Position numbers and translations under genes: made by a program. Positions 35,101 to 48,376 of a DNA stretch of 64,000 nt are shown here, piece after piece. How positions within the stretch are numbered: the first letter of the stretch is position 1; the number at the start of each line of letters is the position of its first letter. The notes beneath the pieces are model-generated. The model ran no database searches and had not been told where the DNA came from. It saw only the letters and a list, made by a program, of their open reading frames with translations. Origin of the DNA: Nicotiana tabacum (lineage: Eukaryota; Streptophyta; Magnoliopsida; Solanales; Solanaceae); NCBI RefSeq assembly GCF_000715075.1, contig NC_134089.1:109499157-109563156 (forward strand), read 5' to 3'.

Positions 35101-36368
35101 GATAATGGTTCATTGGTAGACCTATAGGGATGTATGTTCTGCATCGAGACGACTTTGTTGACTTTGACTTGTCATTTGTGAGGGATGTGTTGATTCAATT
35201 GTTATCGAGATATTAGTGTTCTGAGGTAATCTGTGAGTTACTTTTCTCGGTTGCGAGGTGTTATGATTTGTTGGTTATAGGCACGTGTGGTGCAGTTCCA
35301 TTGGGGTTTCATAGTGGAAGTAGAACGGGAAGAGTACTGGGTATTGCTCGGCGGGTAGCGTATCAGTTGTGTCCCTTCGGGTATTTGTAATGTTATATCA
35401 ATTGCTTCGCCGTGGTTATGATGATTGCTTTGGTCTTTGACATCATATTGTACATGGTTTTCGATTTTTGAGCATAGTGACTTGAGGTGTTTCATGTGGA
35501 CTAGTGTTTGGATGAGGTCGCATTGGAGCGAAGCTATGTGGAGGTACGACCCTGTGGGTTGGATTCGTGTGTTCTGTTTCTATGATGTGTGACGGGTTCT
35601 CAGCATTGTGTGTGGTGGTACCGGTGAGCTTGCGGTACAACTCTTTCATTTGAGTCATTTTCGTGATTTGAGTATGTTCGGATTTTGCTTATTGGTATGT
35701 GGATTGCACAAGTTGCGGCTTTAGACTGTATTGATATGTCATGTCACTAGAGTAATTGGTTTGGATTAGATGAGATCGTTGGGTTCATTAATGAATACAA
35801 ACAGATTCGATTTCAGCATGTTGGAAGGATAATATCGAGGTTTAGCTAAGAAATTTGCTCTGGTCTTTGCCAAAGGAGAAGTGGCGTCATGAATGGTTGA
35901 TCCGAGAAATGGTTTTGGCTTACTGTGTGTTTTATTTATCATTGGCAGTATATGAAAGTGTTGGAATAAGACTTTAGCTGATAAGAGGTTTCCTACCGGT
36001 ATTCGGTTGTTGTGTGCAATTGCTATGATTAGAAGTCATCGATACAAGTGTTTAAGTTATGTGGTATATCATGTAATTGCACTTGAGGTTGTAGGTATGG
36101 GTTATTACAACTGGTTCGGACTTATTCCGAGTATAGATGTGAGATTCTGATCTTGTGGATGATTTCAGAAGTGGAAATGTGGTTCTAAGGTTAATGGGAT
36201 AGGTTGGATTGTGAAATTTCATTCACATTGTATTATCGGACCTATATGAGATAGGGTGACGTGGGATCAGCCCCGGGTATATGCATGGTAAGGTTATTCA
36301 GCAATTGGTTGGCTTTCGGAACAACTCTGGGCACGTGCATGGACGAACATATGTTTAGTGGGGAAGGA

Positions 36369-39119
36369 TGTAACGACCCGACAGGTTGTTTTGAGCTTTT
36401 GCACTTTGCACGCCAGTTCTCGGGCATGACTAGCCGTGTGATGTATTTTGACTTATGTAAATCGTCGGTTTTGGTTTTCAGGGTAATCGGATTGAATTTG
36501 GAAGAAGAGTTCTCAATTTGAAGCTTGAAATTTGAACGGTTTGACCAAGATTTGACTTATTGGTATATGATCTTGGAATGAAATTTTTATGATTTTGTTA
36601 GATCCGTTAGGTGATTTGGGACTTAGGAGCATGATCGGAATGCATTTTGGAGGTCCATGGAAGGTTTAGGCTCGAATTGGCGAAATTGAGATTCTGGCAC
36701 TTTCCGGTTGATAGGTGAGATTTTTATATAGGGGTCGGAATGGAATTTCGGAAGTTGCAGTAGCTCCGTTGTGGCATTTGGGATGTGTGTGCAAAAATTT
36801 TAGGTCATTCGGACGTGGTTTGATATACTTTTTGATCGAAAGCGTAATTCGGAAGATTTTGGAAGCTTCGGCTTGAATCCGATATATTTTTGGTGATTCG
36901 ATGTTGTTTGAGGTGTTTTGAAGATTGGTACAAGTTTGAATGGTGGTATGTGACTTGTTTGTGCTTTTGGTTGAGGTCTCGGGGGCCTCGGGGTGATTCC
37001 GGATGGGTGACAGAAGAATTGGAATTGAGTTTTTGCAGCTGAAGCATTTGGTTTCTGTCATAACCACACCTGCGGTTAGGAGGCCGCAGGTGCGATGATC
37101 GCAGAAGCGGAAGTCAGCCGCAGATGCAGCCAAGAGGAAGCTCTTTAGGAACCGCATAAGTGGTCAAGTGGGCGTACCTATGGTAGAGCAGGTGCGAGTT
37201 TTTAACCGCAGATGCAGAGATTGTCATTTCTGCGGTAAAAGGGCCGAAGGTGCGAAAATTCCTAGGCCAGCAAGTATATAATGTTTCTTCGCGAATTTTT
37301 GCTAAGTTCTCCATTTTTGAAGATGGGAAGCGACCTAGGGCAGTGAATTCAAGGGAAAATCGAAGAGAATCAGTTGGGTAAGTTCCCTGAGCTTCATTAC
37401 TCATGTTTATGATCATTTTTCCGTTGCTTAATCATGGTATTAGTGGAAATTAAGGAAGAAAATTGAGGGATTAGGGCTTGAGATTAAGAGACCTTTGAGT
37501 GGGGATTTGAGGGGTCATTTGAGGTCCGATTTTGATGTTCTTGATATGTATAGACTCGTGAGAGGATGATGATTCCATTGATGTTAATTTTATCGGATTC
37601 TGAGACTTGGGCCCGGGGGCCAGGTTTGAGCAATTTCGGGATTTTTGATGTAAATTGGATATTTTCGAGGGGGCTTTGTTCCCTTAGTATATTTTAACGA
37701 TTATGTACTGATTGTGGCTTGATTTGGAGCATCCGGAGGTCGTTTCGTGAGGGCAAAGGCATCGGGGGCTAGATTTTGGACTGGATCGAGGGGAGTAATA
37801 ATTGTAAATGATGTCCTGAGGGTATGAAACCCCGGATCTACACATCATTGTGCTACTTTGATGTGACGCACATGCTAGATAATAAGCGTGGGGTCGTGCA
37901 CATTTGGGGATTGTGACCTAGTCCATCCCGAATGATTGTTTTATCGCATATTTGATTGAAAACTATTTGCTATCATTTTATTTTGGGCGGAATACCATAT
38001 TTGGGCCTAGTGTCAACTATTTGAAACCTTATGGGATTTTTACTGATATTTCCTCACTGTTTTGACTTCAAACTTGTACTTAGTCATGCTATATTTTACT
38101 ATTTTCTTAACTCAGCCATATTTACTTCGTTTTATTATTTGAAATGATATTTTGGGTTGAGCATCATGTTTTACTGTTGCTCGAGTGACTTATGTGATTT
38201 TGACTGAGTAAGGCCGAGGGCCTGTGCTGTGAGGATACTTTTGGGTTGGGCTACACGCCGTAGCGGTGATACACTGATTATGATCATGAGGCCTAGGGCC
38301 TGAGCTTTGTACGCCACGAGTTGGCTTGTTGATATGAGGCCGAGAGCCTAGTGATGATGCCACAAGATGGCTTGACATTGCGCTTGGGCTGTAAGGGGCC
38401 CCTCCAGGAGTCTGCACACCCCCAGTGAGTGCGGGTACCCATGTGATGTGAGATGTAGCCCGAGGGGCTGGTATTGTTCTAAGATATTGCCCGAGGGGCG
38501 AACCTTTATGTATTTATTCTTCTTAATTGCATGTCTTTTACCTGCTTAATTGTTGAAAAAGGCTTTTCATGAAGTATAAGTTGAACTAAAAGGATTTTCA
38601 CATATCTTCACTGATTTATTGTTTTTACTGGTTTTACTACTTCATTATAGCTGGTAATGTGCCTTACATGATTTCCTGTTTCAGCCTTTATTTATGATTA
38701 TTACTCAACAAGTTGGAGTACTCACTTTACTCCTTGCACCCCGTGTACAGATTCAGGCGTTGCTAATCCTGCCAGTGCGAGTTGAGAGCTCCCGGTAGAC
38801 TTTAAGTCCACGATGTAGCTTCTTGGCCTCCCTCTTTATCATTTCTATCTCTTTATCAGACATTTTATAATAGCTTATAGACTTTTCAGACTTGTATTAG
38901 GATTGATAGATGCTCATGACTAGTGACACCCCGATATCGGGTTGTGTGGGGTTGTATTCTGTGAATTATGGTATTATTTGCTACTTTGAGATTCTATTTA
39001 TTATGCTTTAGACTTATTTCTTATGGTTTAATTGTTAAAAATTGAAATGGGAAGTGTCGGCTGACCTTATCTTCACGAGAAGCGCTATCACGACCGGGTC
39101 CGGGTTTAGGGTCGTGACA
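36369..39119 (+). mobile_element. Element B LTR2 (2751 bp), central
   Basis: TGTAACGACCCGACAGG to GGGTCGTGACA. Word cluster 37066-37258, TATATAA at 37275-37281, ACGCC-loop hairpin GCTAC/GTAGC at 38250-38264. Serves both as 3' LTR of interior 1 and 5' LTR of interior 2. Confidence 0.9.
38250..38264 (+). other. ACGCC-loop hairpin in B LTR2
   Basis: GCTAC and GTAGC around ACGCC. In LTR3 (45354-45368) the stem is kept with loop ACGAC; in LTR1 (31191-31205) the right arm is lost. Confidence 0.6.
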
Positions 39120-39122
39120 AGT

Positions 39123-39134
39123 TGCTATCAGAAC
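39123..39134 (+). other. Primer binding site, B interior 2, mutated
   Basis: TGCTATCAGAAC, two changes from TGGTATCAGAGC. Confidence 0.85.
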
Positions 39135-41689
39135 CTAGGTTACATAGGTCTCACGAGTCATAAGCAGGTTTAGTAGAGTATTACGGATCGGTACGGAGAT
39201 GTCTGTACTTATCATCGGGAGGCTGCAGAACCTTTAGGAAAAACTTCGCATTCTTGAATTCTTATCGTGCGTCCGTGATTCAGCTTGAAATGTAACTTTT
39301 TGAATTCCTTCCACGTGTTTGCATGCGCGTGTTTGCGCTTGATATCAGATGTGCATCTAGTGCTTGTGATTTCCTCATTGAAGGGCGAGATGTGATCTTT
39401 GTGTGTTGATGTTGGGCCAGTCTGGAGGACTCGAGGCCGGATTTTTGCCCATAGATTGAGCCCTGAGCTGTTGATTGCGTGAGCGCGTGCTTCTGGATCT
39501 ACATGTGTTGCTGTGTCCCTATTAAGGGAGGTAATGACTGGATATTTACGTGATGAGTGTGATGTGACTGCGAGATATATTCATATGATTTGGAAGCGAC
39601 GAGAAGGGTCTGTTGGAGGATAGAAGAACTATTAGGTACTTAATTTGAGGTATATCCCCGAGTTATGGGCGTGTGAAGAGTCTTTTCATGTTTCCTTGTT
39701 AGGAGTGAAGTAAATTTCATGTTGCGGTATGAGTTCAGACTTAGGAAGACTAAGTGACTGCGTAATGTTTATGACGATGGAGGTATACAAAAATGTTAGT
39801 TTGAGGCAAAACAGGTGGGTTATCTCCTACAGAGTGTTCTGAGGTTGTGTGATCCTTATATTGTCTGTTAGAAGATCTCATTTACAAGTGAAATATATGT
39901 GTTAAAACTTAAATTTGGGTCACTTAAGAGAGTGAGCTTTACTGTTGCGAGGATGAATGCGAATTTGCAGAAGATTTAAAGTACCAGATGGTATGTGTTT
40001 CACGAGCTTATGAAGGATTGAGTTTAAATCTCACTATGGTATCATGACAGTAATAGAGTATACGTGTTATGAGTTATTGTGTATGTGTTTTGATCTATGG
40101 ATTCGAACCAAGTGAGGGAGTCTGCTATTGAGTTGTTGATTGCAGATTATGTGCTACGTTGGTTCTAGCTTGAGGCATGCTGGTGAATCAGTTATGGGTT
40201 GTGGAGATTGAGACCAAGGATGGCTCGAGTAAAGGAATTTTTTTTACTAAGGTAAGATTATATTATTCTTCATAGGTGTGTAAGAATCACGGAATGTCTC
40301 GAGTGGTTATTGGTAAAGGGTGTGCGGTGCATAAAACATGAAGTTGTTTGGTTGCATTAAGTTAAGGTTATATTCTGCGGTGTCAGAGTGCTAATGAGGC
40401 ACATGTTGTTCAGTTCATTTGATTAGTCTAATTGTGGTTCAAGTAGAGTGGATGACTCTCGAGAATGCTTCTAATAGGTTCAAGATTTTACATGTAATAA
40501 TTGGAGATTTTCAAATTGTATAATTGGTTAGAAATGGAGGTTTGCCTTGGAGGGTGTCAAGATTTGTGGCATTTCTATATCAATTATGGGATTTTATATA
40601 TATCAATATCAAGAAGGTGAAGGTAATGGCTTTGGATTCATAGGAAGTCTCTTCGGAGTGGGTATTTTGAACGTGGTGCTTGTGGGAATATTTAAGAGAG
40701 TACTCGGCGGCTTATGAGCCCTAGACAATGTGGTTTTATGCTTGGGCCTCGTGTGGTGAGTCTAGGTTGAGGATTGCGGCATTATGGTAAGGAGAAGTAT
40801 TAATTCAAAGGTAATTCCGAAGGAACTAAAACAAATATGACAGCTTGGTAGTGGGTCGAATCGGTATGGTAAGGATATGATTAGTTCCTTGGGTGTGTAC
40901 AGGGTAATGAGTTTCTACAGGTATTTCACGACAATGCTCTAGGGTTTTAGCGGCCTGTGTAATTTGGTAGAGTTAGAGGGATTCAATCCTGATGGATTTG
41001 GTGTTGTGCAAAAGGGAGTCGGACAGTTCTTGATGATTTCTACCACGGTTAGAGAGGTATATTTTCTGCTAGCGTGAGGAGCATGGGATGTATAGTGATT
41101 TTCTTCTAGATAGGATAAATAGAACATTCTTAGCTAGTTGAGTACATAGTTGCTTATGGCTCGGAGGGGGATACGAAATTCTCATGGTTATCCTATGATG
41201 GTATGGTTTATGCGGTATGTGGTGTAGGCTTGAGATTTGCATGTGTAAGGTCTTGGTTCAGTTCTGAAGGGAAGGTCACAAAAATCCTTAGGCAGTGAGC
41301 AACTTCAGATAATTAGAGAAATGAGCTTCAGATAATTAGGGAAATAAGCTTCAGATGATTAGGGAAATGATCTTTAGAAGATTAAGGAAATGGTATTGCT
41401 AATTGGGGTGATTTGACGAGGGTATATATTCCATAAAAAGGCAATGTGATTAAGTTGATGGTACTTTAGTAGTATTGCGACACTCTCTTGTTGGATTGAC
41501 TATTGATATTCTAGTTTGCTTAGTGGCACAAAGGAACTATAAGAGTACCTTTCGTGGAATGATTGGGTATTGGAGGTGTATTGTATATTCGGATGGCAGA
41601 ATTGGTATCAAGTATGGTGATTCGTGTGCTATATGGATTTGGAGATGGGAAGTTCTCATAAACAAGTTATGTTATGGTTGTAGGTCGTG

Positions 41690-42120
41690 CGTATCGGCAC
41701 TGTATAGTGACTATCAGGGTTTGGAGACCCGAATGGATCTTTTGTTACTTGGTAGGTTAGATTATGATGTAATATTGGGTACAGACTGGTTGTCTCCATG
41801 TCGTGTTATTTGGACTATTGCGCTAAGGCAATGCTGTTGGCTATGCCATGAATGCCATGGATTGAGTGGTGAGGTTCGACGGATTATGTTCTTAGTAGGG
41901 CGATTTTATATTTCGAAGACCCAATGGATGGCTAGGAAGGGGTGTCTTGCCTATTTGGACCTTGTGATGGATATCAGTGTAGAGATTACTACCGTTGATT
42001 CAGTTCCGATGATGAGGGGTTATATGGATATGTTTCCTGTTGCCGGGTATGTCACCGGACGAGGTTGTTGATTTTGGTGTCGATTTGGTACCAGGCACCG
42101 TAGCGTATGGCACCAGCGGG
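41690..42120 (+). pseudogene. Protease relic in B interior 2
   Basis: DYDVILGTDWLSP is the conserved tail of the aspartic protease fold in plant Ty3/gypsy elements. The active-site DSG/DPGST segment is absent upstream, so it cannot be functional. Counterpart of 34640-35100. Confidence 0.65.
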
Positions 42121-43426
42121 GTTAAAGGAGTTGATGGAACAACTTTAGGAACTCCTTGATAAGGGTTCATTGGTAGACCTATAGGGATGTATGTTCTGCA
42201 TTGATACGGCTTTGTTGACTTTGACTTGTCATTTGTTAGGGATGTGTTGATTCAATTGTTATCGAGCTATTAGTGTTCTGAGGTAATCTGTGAGTTACTT
42301 TTCTGGGTTGCGAGGTGTTATGATTTGTTGGTTATACGCACATGTGGTGCGGTTCCATTGGGGTTTCATAGTAGAAGTAGAACGAGAAGAGTACTGGGTA
42401 TTGCTCGACGGGTAGCGTATCGGTTGTGTCCCTTCGGGTATGTGTAATGTTATGTTAATTGCTTCACGATGGTTATGATGATTGCTTTGGTGTTAGACAT
42501 CATATTGTGCATGGTTGTCGATTTTTGAGCATAGTGACTTGAGGTGTTTCATATGGACTAGTGTTTGGATGAGGTCACATTGGAGCGAAACTATGTAGAG
42601 TTATGACCCTGCGGGTTAGATTTGTATGTTCTGTTTCTATGATGTGTGACGTGTTCTAAGCATTGTGTGTGGTGGTACCGGTGAGCTTGCGGTACAGCTC
42701 TTTCATTTGAGTCATTTTCGTGATTTGAGTATGTTCGAATTTTGCTTATTGGTGCGCAGATTGCACAAGTTGCGGCTTTACCCTGTATTGATGTGTCATG
42801 TCACCAGAGTAATTGGGTTGGATTAGATGAGATCGTTAGGGTCTTTAATGAATACAAACATATTTGATTTCAGCATATTAGAAGGATAATATCGAGGTTC
42901 GGCTCAGAAATTTGCTATGGTCTTTGTCAAAGGAGAAGTGGCTTCATGAATGGTTGATCTGAGAAATGGTTATGGCTTACTGTGTGTTTTATTTATCATT
43001 GGCAGTATATGAAAGTGTTGGAATAAGACTTTAGCTGATAAGAGGTTTCCTACTGGTATTCGGTTGTTGTGTGCACCTGTTGTGATTAGAAATTATCGCT
43101 ACAAGTGTTTGAGTTATGTGGTATATCATCTTATTGCACCTGAGGTTGTAGGTATGGGTTATCACAGCTGGTTCGGACTTATTTAGAGTATAGATGTGAG
43201 ATTCTCGATCTTGTGGATAATTTAAGAAGTGGAAATGTGGTTATAAGTTTAATGGGCTAGGTTGGATTGTGAAATTTCTGTCACATTGTGTTATCGAACC
43301 TATATGAGATAGGGTGACGTGGGATCACCCCCGGGTATATGCATGGTAAGGTTATTTAACGATTGGTTCACTTTTGGAACAACTCTGGCACTTTCGAGGA
43401 CGGACGTATGTGTAAGTGGGGGAGGA

Positions 43427-46280
43427 TGTAACGACCCGACCGGTCCTTTTGATCTTTTGCACTTTGCCCTCCAGTTCTCGGGCATGACTAGCCGTGTGAT
43501 GCATTTTGACTTATGTAAATCGTCGATTTTGGTTTTCATGGTAATCGGAATGAATTTGGAAGAACAGTTCTCAGTTTGAAGCTTGAAATTTGAAAGGTTT
43601 GACCAAGATTTGACTTATTGGTATATGATATCGGATCGCAATTTTTATGATTTGGTTAGCTCCGTTAAGTGCTTTGGTACTTAGGAGCGTGATCGGAATG
43701 CATTTTGGAGGTCCGTGGAAGGTTTAGGCTTGAATTGGCGAAATTGAGATTTTGGCGCTTTCCGGTTGATAGGTGAGATTTGATATAGGGGTCGGAATGG
43801 AATTTCGGAAGTTGCAGTAGTTCCATTATGGCATTTGGGATGTGTGTGAAAAAATTTCAGGTCATTCGGACGCGGTTTGTATACTTTTTGATCGAAAGCG
43901 TAATTTGGAAGATTTTGGAAGCTTCGGCTTGAATCCAATGTATTTTGGGTGGTTCGATGTTGTTTAAGGTGTTTTGAAGATTGGTACAAGTTTGAATGGT
44001 GGTATGTGACTTGTTTGTGCTTTTGGTTGAGGTCCCGGGGGCCTTAGGGTGATTCCGGATGGGTAACGGAAGAATTGGAATTGAGTTTTGCAGCTGAAGT
44101 ATTTGGTTTTTGTCATAACCGCACCTGCGGTTGGGAGGCCGCATGTACGATGATCGCAGAAGAGGAAGTCAGCCGCATATGCAGCCAAGAGGAAGCTCTT
44201 CAGGAACCGCAGAAGCGGTGAAGTGGGCGCACCTGCGGTAGAGTAAGAGCGAGTTTTTAACTACAGATGCGGAGATTGTCATTTTAATGAAAACCGCAGA
44301 TGCGGTGGAATAGTTGCAGAAGCGGTAAAAAGGCCGCAGGTGCGAAAATAATTGGGTCAAAAAGTATATAATGTTCCTTCGCAAATTTTTACTAAGTTCT
44401 CCATTTTTGAAGACGGGAAGCGACCTGGGGCAATGAATTAAAGGGAAAATCAAAGAGAATCAGTTGGGTAAGTTCCCTGAGCTTCATTACTCATGTTTAT
44501 GATCAATTTTCCATTGCTTAATCATGGTATTAGTGGAAATTAAGGAAGAAAATTGAGGGATTAGGGCTTGAGATTAAGAGACCTTTGAGTGGGGATTTGA
44601 GGGGCCATTTGAGGTCCGATTTTGATGTTCTTGATATGTATAGACTCGTGAGAGGATGATGATTTTGTTGATGTTAATTTTATCGGATTCTAAGACGTGG
44701 GCCCAGGGGGCCAGGTTTGAGCAATTTTGAGATTTTTTATGTAAATTGGATATTTTCGAGGGGGCTTTGTTCCCTTAGCATATTTTAATGATTATATACT
44801 GATTGTGGCTAGATTTGGAGCATTCGGAGGTCGATTCATAATGGCAAAGGCATCGTGGGCTAGAGTTTGGACCGGATCGAGGGGTGTAATGATTGTAAAT
44901 GATGTCCTGAGGGTATGAAACCCCGGATTTGCATATCGTTGTGTTATTTTGAGGTAACGCACACGCTGGATGACGAGCGTGGGGTCGTGCACTGTTGGGG
45001 ATTGTGACCTAGTCCATCCCGAATGATTGTTTTACCACATATTTGATTGAAAATGGTTTGCTATCATCTTGTTTTGGGCGGAATGCCATATTTGGGCCTA
45101 GTGCCAACTATTTGAACCCTTATGGGATTTTTTACTGATATTTCCTCACTGTTTTGACTTTAAACTTGTACTCAATCATGCCATATTTTACTATTTTCAT
45201 AACTCAGCCATGTTTACTCCATTTTAATATATTAAATGATATTTCAAATGATATTTTGGGCTAAGCATCATGTTTTAATGTTGCCCGAGTGGCTTATGTA
45301 ATTTTGACTGAGTAAGGCCGAGGGCCTGTGCTGTGAGGATACTTTTGGGTTAGGCTACACGACGTAGCGGTGATACTCTGATTATAATTATGAGGCCTAG
45401 GGCCTGAGCTTTGTACGCCATGAGGTGGCTTGTTGATATAAGGCCGAGAGCCTAGTGATGATGCTACGAAATGGCTTGATATTGCACTTGGGATGTAAGG
45501 GGCCCCTCCAGGAGTCTGCACACCCCCAGTGAGTGCGGGTACCCATGTGATGTGAGATGTAGCCCGAGGGGCTGGTATTGTTCTAAGATATGCCCTAGGG
45601 GCGAACCTTTATGTATTTATTCTTCTTAATTGCCTGTCTTTTACCTGCTTAATTATTGAAAAAGGCTTTTCATGAAGTATAAGTTGAACTAAAAGGACTT
45701 TCACATATCTTTACTAATTTATTGTTTTTACTGATTTTACTTCTTCATTATAGCCTGTAATGTGCCTTGTGTGATTTCTTCTTCATTATAGCCTGTAATG
45801 TGCCTTATGTGATTTCTTACTTTTAGCCTTTATTTATGATTATTACTCACTGAGTTGGAGTACTCACTTTACTCCCTGCATCTCGTGTGCAGATTCAGGC
45901 TTTGTTGATCCTGCCAGTGCGAGTTGAGAGCTCCCGGCAGACTTCGGAGTCCACGAGGTAGCTGCTTGGCATCCACAGTCTTGTGTTTCTCCCCCTTTAT
46001 CATTTATATCTCTTTATCAGACATTTTGTAATAACTTATAGACTTTTCAGACTTTTATTAGGATTGATAGATGCTCATGACTAGTGACACCCCGGTATCA
46101 GGCTATATAGGGTTGTATTCCGCGAATTATGCTATTATCTACTACTTTGAGATTCTATTTATTATTCTTTAGACTTATTTCTTATGGTTTAACTGTTAAA
46201 AATTAAAATGGGAACTGTTGGCTGGCCTTGTCTTCATGAGAGTTGTCATCACGACCGGGTCCGGGTTTATGGTCGTGACA
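43427..46280 (+). mobile_element. Element B LTR3 (2854 bp)
   Basis: TGTAACGACCCGACCGG to TATGGTCGTGACA. Contains the word cluster 44119-44346, TATATAA 44365-44371, the hairpins at 45354-45368 and 45876-45892, and a short direct duplication around TTATAGCCTGTAATGTGCCTT near 45746-45800 absent from LTR1 and LTR2. Confidence 0.9.
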
Positions 46281-46950
46281 ACCTATTCTATTTGTTAAGA
46301 AGAAGGATGGAACGATGAGGATGTGCATTGATTACAGGCAGTTGAATAAAGTTACCATCAAGAATAAGTATCCTTTGCCTCATATTGATGATTTCTTTGA
46401 CCAGCTTCAGGAAGCGAGGGTGTTCTCCAAGATTGATCTTTTGTCAGGGTTTCACCAGTTGAAGATCAGGGACTCAAATATCCTTAAGACAGCTTTCAGG
46501 ACCCGATATGGTCATTATGAGTTCCTTGTGATATCTTTTGGGCTGACCAATGCCCCATTAGTGTTCATGCATTTGATGAACAATGTGTTTCGGCCTTATC
46601 TCGACTCATTTTTTATTGTATTCATTGATGATATTCTGGTGCACTCGCGTAGTAAGGCGGAGCATGCAGAGCATTTGAGAGTGGTATTGCAACAGTTGAG
46701 GGAGGAGAAGTTTTATGCAAAGTTCTCCAAGTGTGAGTTTTGGCTTAGTTCAGTGGCTTTCTTAGGGTACGTGGTGTCCAGTGAGGGTATCCAGGTTGAT
46801 TTGAAGAAGATAGAGGCGGTTCAGAGTTGGCCCAGACTGTCCTCAGCCACATAGATTCGCAGCTTTCTTGGTTTGGCAGGTTATTACTGTCAGTTTGTTC
46901 AGGGATTTTTATCTATAGCATCAACCTTGACCAAATTAACTCAAAAGGGT
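46281..46950 (+). pseudogene. pol: Reverse transcriptase of element A
   Basis: Copies element RNA into DNA in the cytoplasmic particle. The run from [20 protein letters not shown] through the catalytic FIDDIL (46621-46638) to [10 protein letters not shown] is open for 180 codons. A TAG near 46852 and further stops break the thumb. The first part of RT is before 29296 on the far side of B. Confidence 0.88.
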
Positions 46951-47430
46951 GCTCCATTCAGGCGGTCGAATGACTGTGAGGCGAGCTTTTAGAAGCTCAA
47001 GACTGCCTTAACCACGACTCCAATGTTAGTTTTTTCCATCAGCTTCAGGTTCATATACAGTGTATTGTATTCCTTCGAGAGTTGGTATTGGGTGTGTGTT
47101 GATGCAGGAGGGTAGAGTGATTACTTATGCTTCTCGTCAGTTGAATCCCCATGAGAAGAACTACCCTGTTCATGATCTAGAGTTGGCTGCCATTGTTCAT
47201 GACTTCACGCGTTGAAGATTTGGAGGCATTATCTTTATGGTGTGTCTTGTGAGGCATTATCTTTATGGTGTATCTTGTGAGGTATTTACTAATCATCGTA
47301 ACCTCCATCACTTATTCAAGCATAAGGATCTCAATTTGAGGTAGCGGAGATGGTTGGAGCTTCTAAAGGGCTATGATATCACTATCATGTACCATTCGGG
47401 GAAGGCCAATGTAGTGGTCGATGCCTTGAG
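46951..47430 (+). pseudogene. pol: RNase H of element A, frameshifted
   Basis: Fragments in several frames (HDLELAA-like, [11 protein letters not shown], then YDITIMYHSGKANVVVDALS at the end). A 28-bp tandem duplication at 47224-47279 shifts the frame. Early stops remove the catalytic Asp region. Non-functional. Confidence 0.75.
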
Positions 47431-48376
47431 TAGGAAGGCGGTGAGTATGGGAAGTTTGGCGTATATTCCTGTTGGGGAGAGACCTCTAGCAGTTGATGTT
47501 CAGGCCTTGGCCAATCGGTTTGTGAGTTTGGATATTTCGGAGCCCAATCGGGTCTTAGCTTGTGTGTTTTCTCGGTCTTCCTTGTTTGATCGCATCAGAG
47601 AGCGCCAGTATGATGATCTGCATTTTCTTGTCCTCAAGGACAGAATTCAACACGACGATGCGAGAGATGTGACTATTGGTGATGATGGGGTGTTAAGGAT
47701 GCAGGGCCGGATATATGTGCCCAATGTAGATGGGCTTTGGGAATTGATTCTGGAGGAGGCCCATAGCTCGCAGTATTCCATCCATCCAGGTTCTGCAAAG
47801 GTGTATCAGGATTTGAGACAACACAATTGGTGGAGGAGAATGAAGAAGGATATTGTGGGATTTGTAGCTCGGTATCTCAATTGTCAATAGGTAAAATATG
47901 AGCATCAGAGATCGGGTGGCTTGCTTCAGTGGTTAGATATTCCAGAGTGGAAGTGGGAGCGGATCACCATGGATTTTTTAGTTGGACTCCCACGGACTTT
48001 GAAGAAGTTTGATGCTATTTGGGTGATTATGGACCGGCTGACCAAGTCTGCGCACTTCATTCCTTTGTGTACTACCTACTCTTCAGAGCGGTTAGCAGAG
48101 ATTTATATCCGAGATATTGTTCGCTTACATGGTGTCCCAGTTTCCATCATTTCAAATAGAGATACTCAGTTTACTTCACAGTTTTGGAGAGTCGTGCAGC
48201 GAGAGTCGGGTACTCAGATTGAGTTGAGCACAACTTTTCACCCTCAGATGGACAGGCAATCTGAGCGCACTATTCAGATATTGGAGGACATGTTGCGCGC
48301 TTGTGCCATTGATTTTGGGGGTTCATGGGATCAGTTTCTACCACTTGCAAAGTTTGCATATAACAACAGTTATTAG
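47431..48376 (+). pseudogene. pol: Integrase (zinc-binding and catalytic core) of element A
   Basis: The HHCC zinc module is at about 47755-47910 (HSSQYSIHPG, then YLNCQ and a TAG), with one Cys changed to Tyr. The core WERITMDFLVGLP keeps the first Asp. The second Asp motif reads SNRDTQFTS instead of SDR-type: Asp to Asn (48154-48156), a G-to-A change. The catalytic Glu in SERTIQ is present. The frame ends at a TAG (48374-48376) where CAG is expected. The loss of one DDE residue makes it inactive even before the stops. Confidence 0.85.

Larger units (their letters stand above)
32054..36368 (+). other. Element B interior 1, mostly non-coding
   Basis: No gag, RT or integrase frame. A short relic of the protease region survives at about 34640-35100. 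Short repeats around AATTAGGGAAATGAGCTTCA lie at 34244-34335. The polypurine tract GTGGGGAAGGA is at 36358-36368. The rest is unassigned. Resembles the interior of X at both ends. Confidence 0.8.
39120..43426 (+). other. Element B interior 2, mostly non-coding
   Basis: Colinear with interior 1 over its whole length. The AATTAGGGAAATGAGCTTCA repeats are at 41302-41393, the protease relic at about 41690-42120, the polypurine tract GTGGGGGAGGA at 43416-43426. An open frame of 198 codons (41475-42071) crosses the relic and only its middle part resembles a retropepsin (DYDVILGTDWLSP). Confidence 0.8.
29296..46280 (+). mobile_element. Element B: tandem LTR-interior-LTR-interior-LTR
   Basis: LTR1 29296-32053, interior 1 32054-36368, LTR2 36369-39119, interior 2 39120-43426, LTR3 43427-46280. 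The interiors are 4315 and 4307 bp and closely similar. The whole block splits the RT of A. Flanks GCCTG (29291-29295) and ACCTA (46281-46285) fit a 5-bp target duplication with two G-to-A changes, so the tandem probably has one outer insertion event with later unequal recombination, or was inserted as a tandem. Confidence 0.85.

Noticed and set aside
41475..42071. 198-codon frame as a new gene
   Set aside because: Its middle is a retropepsin relic and the ends are unrelated text; the sister interior does not keep the frame open.
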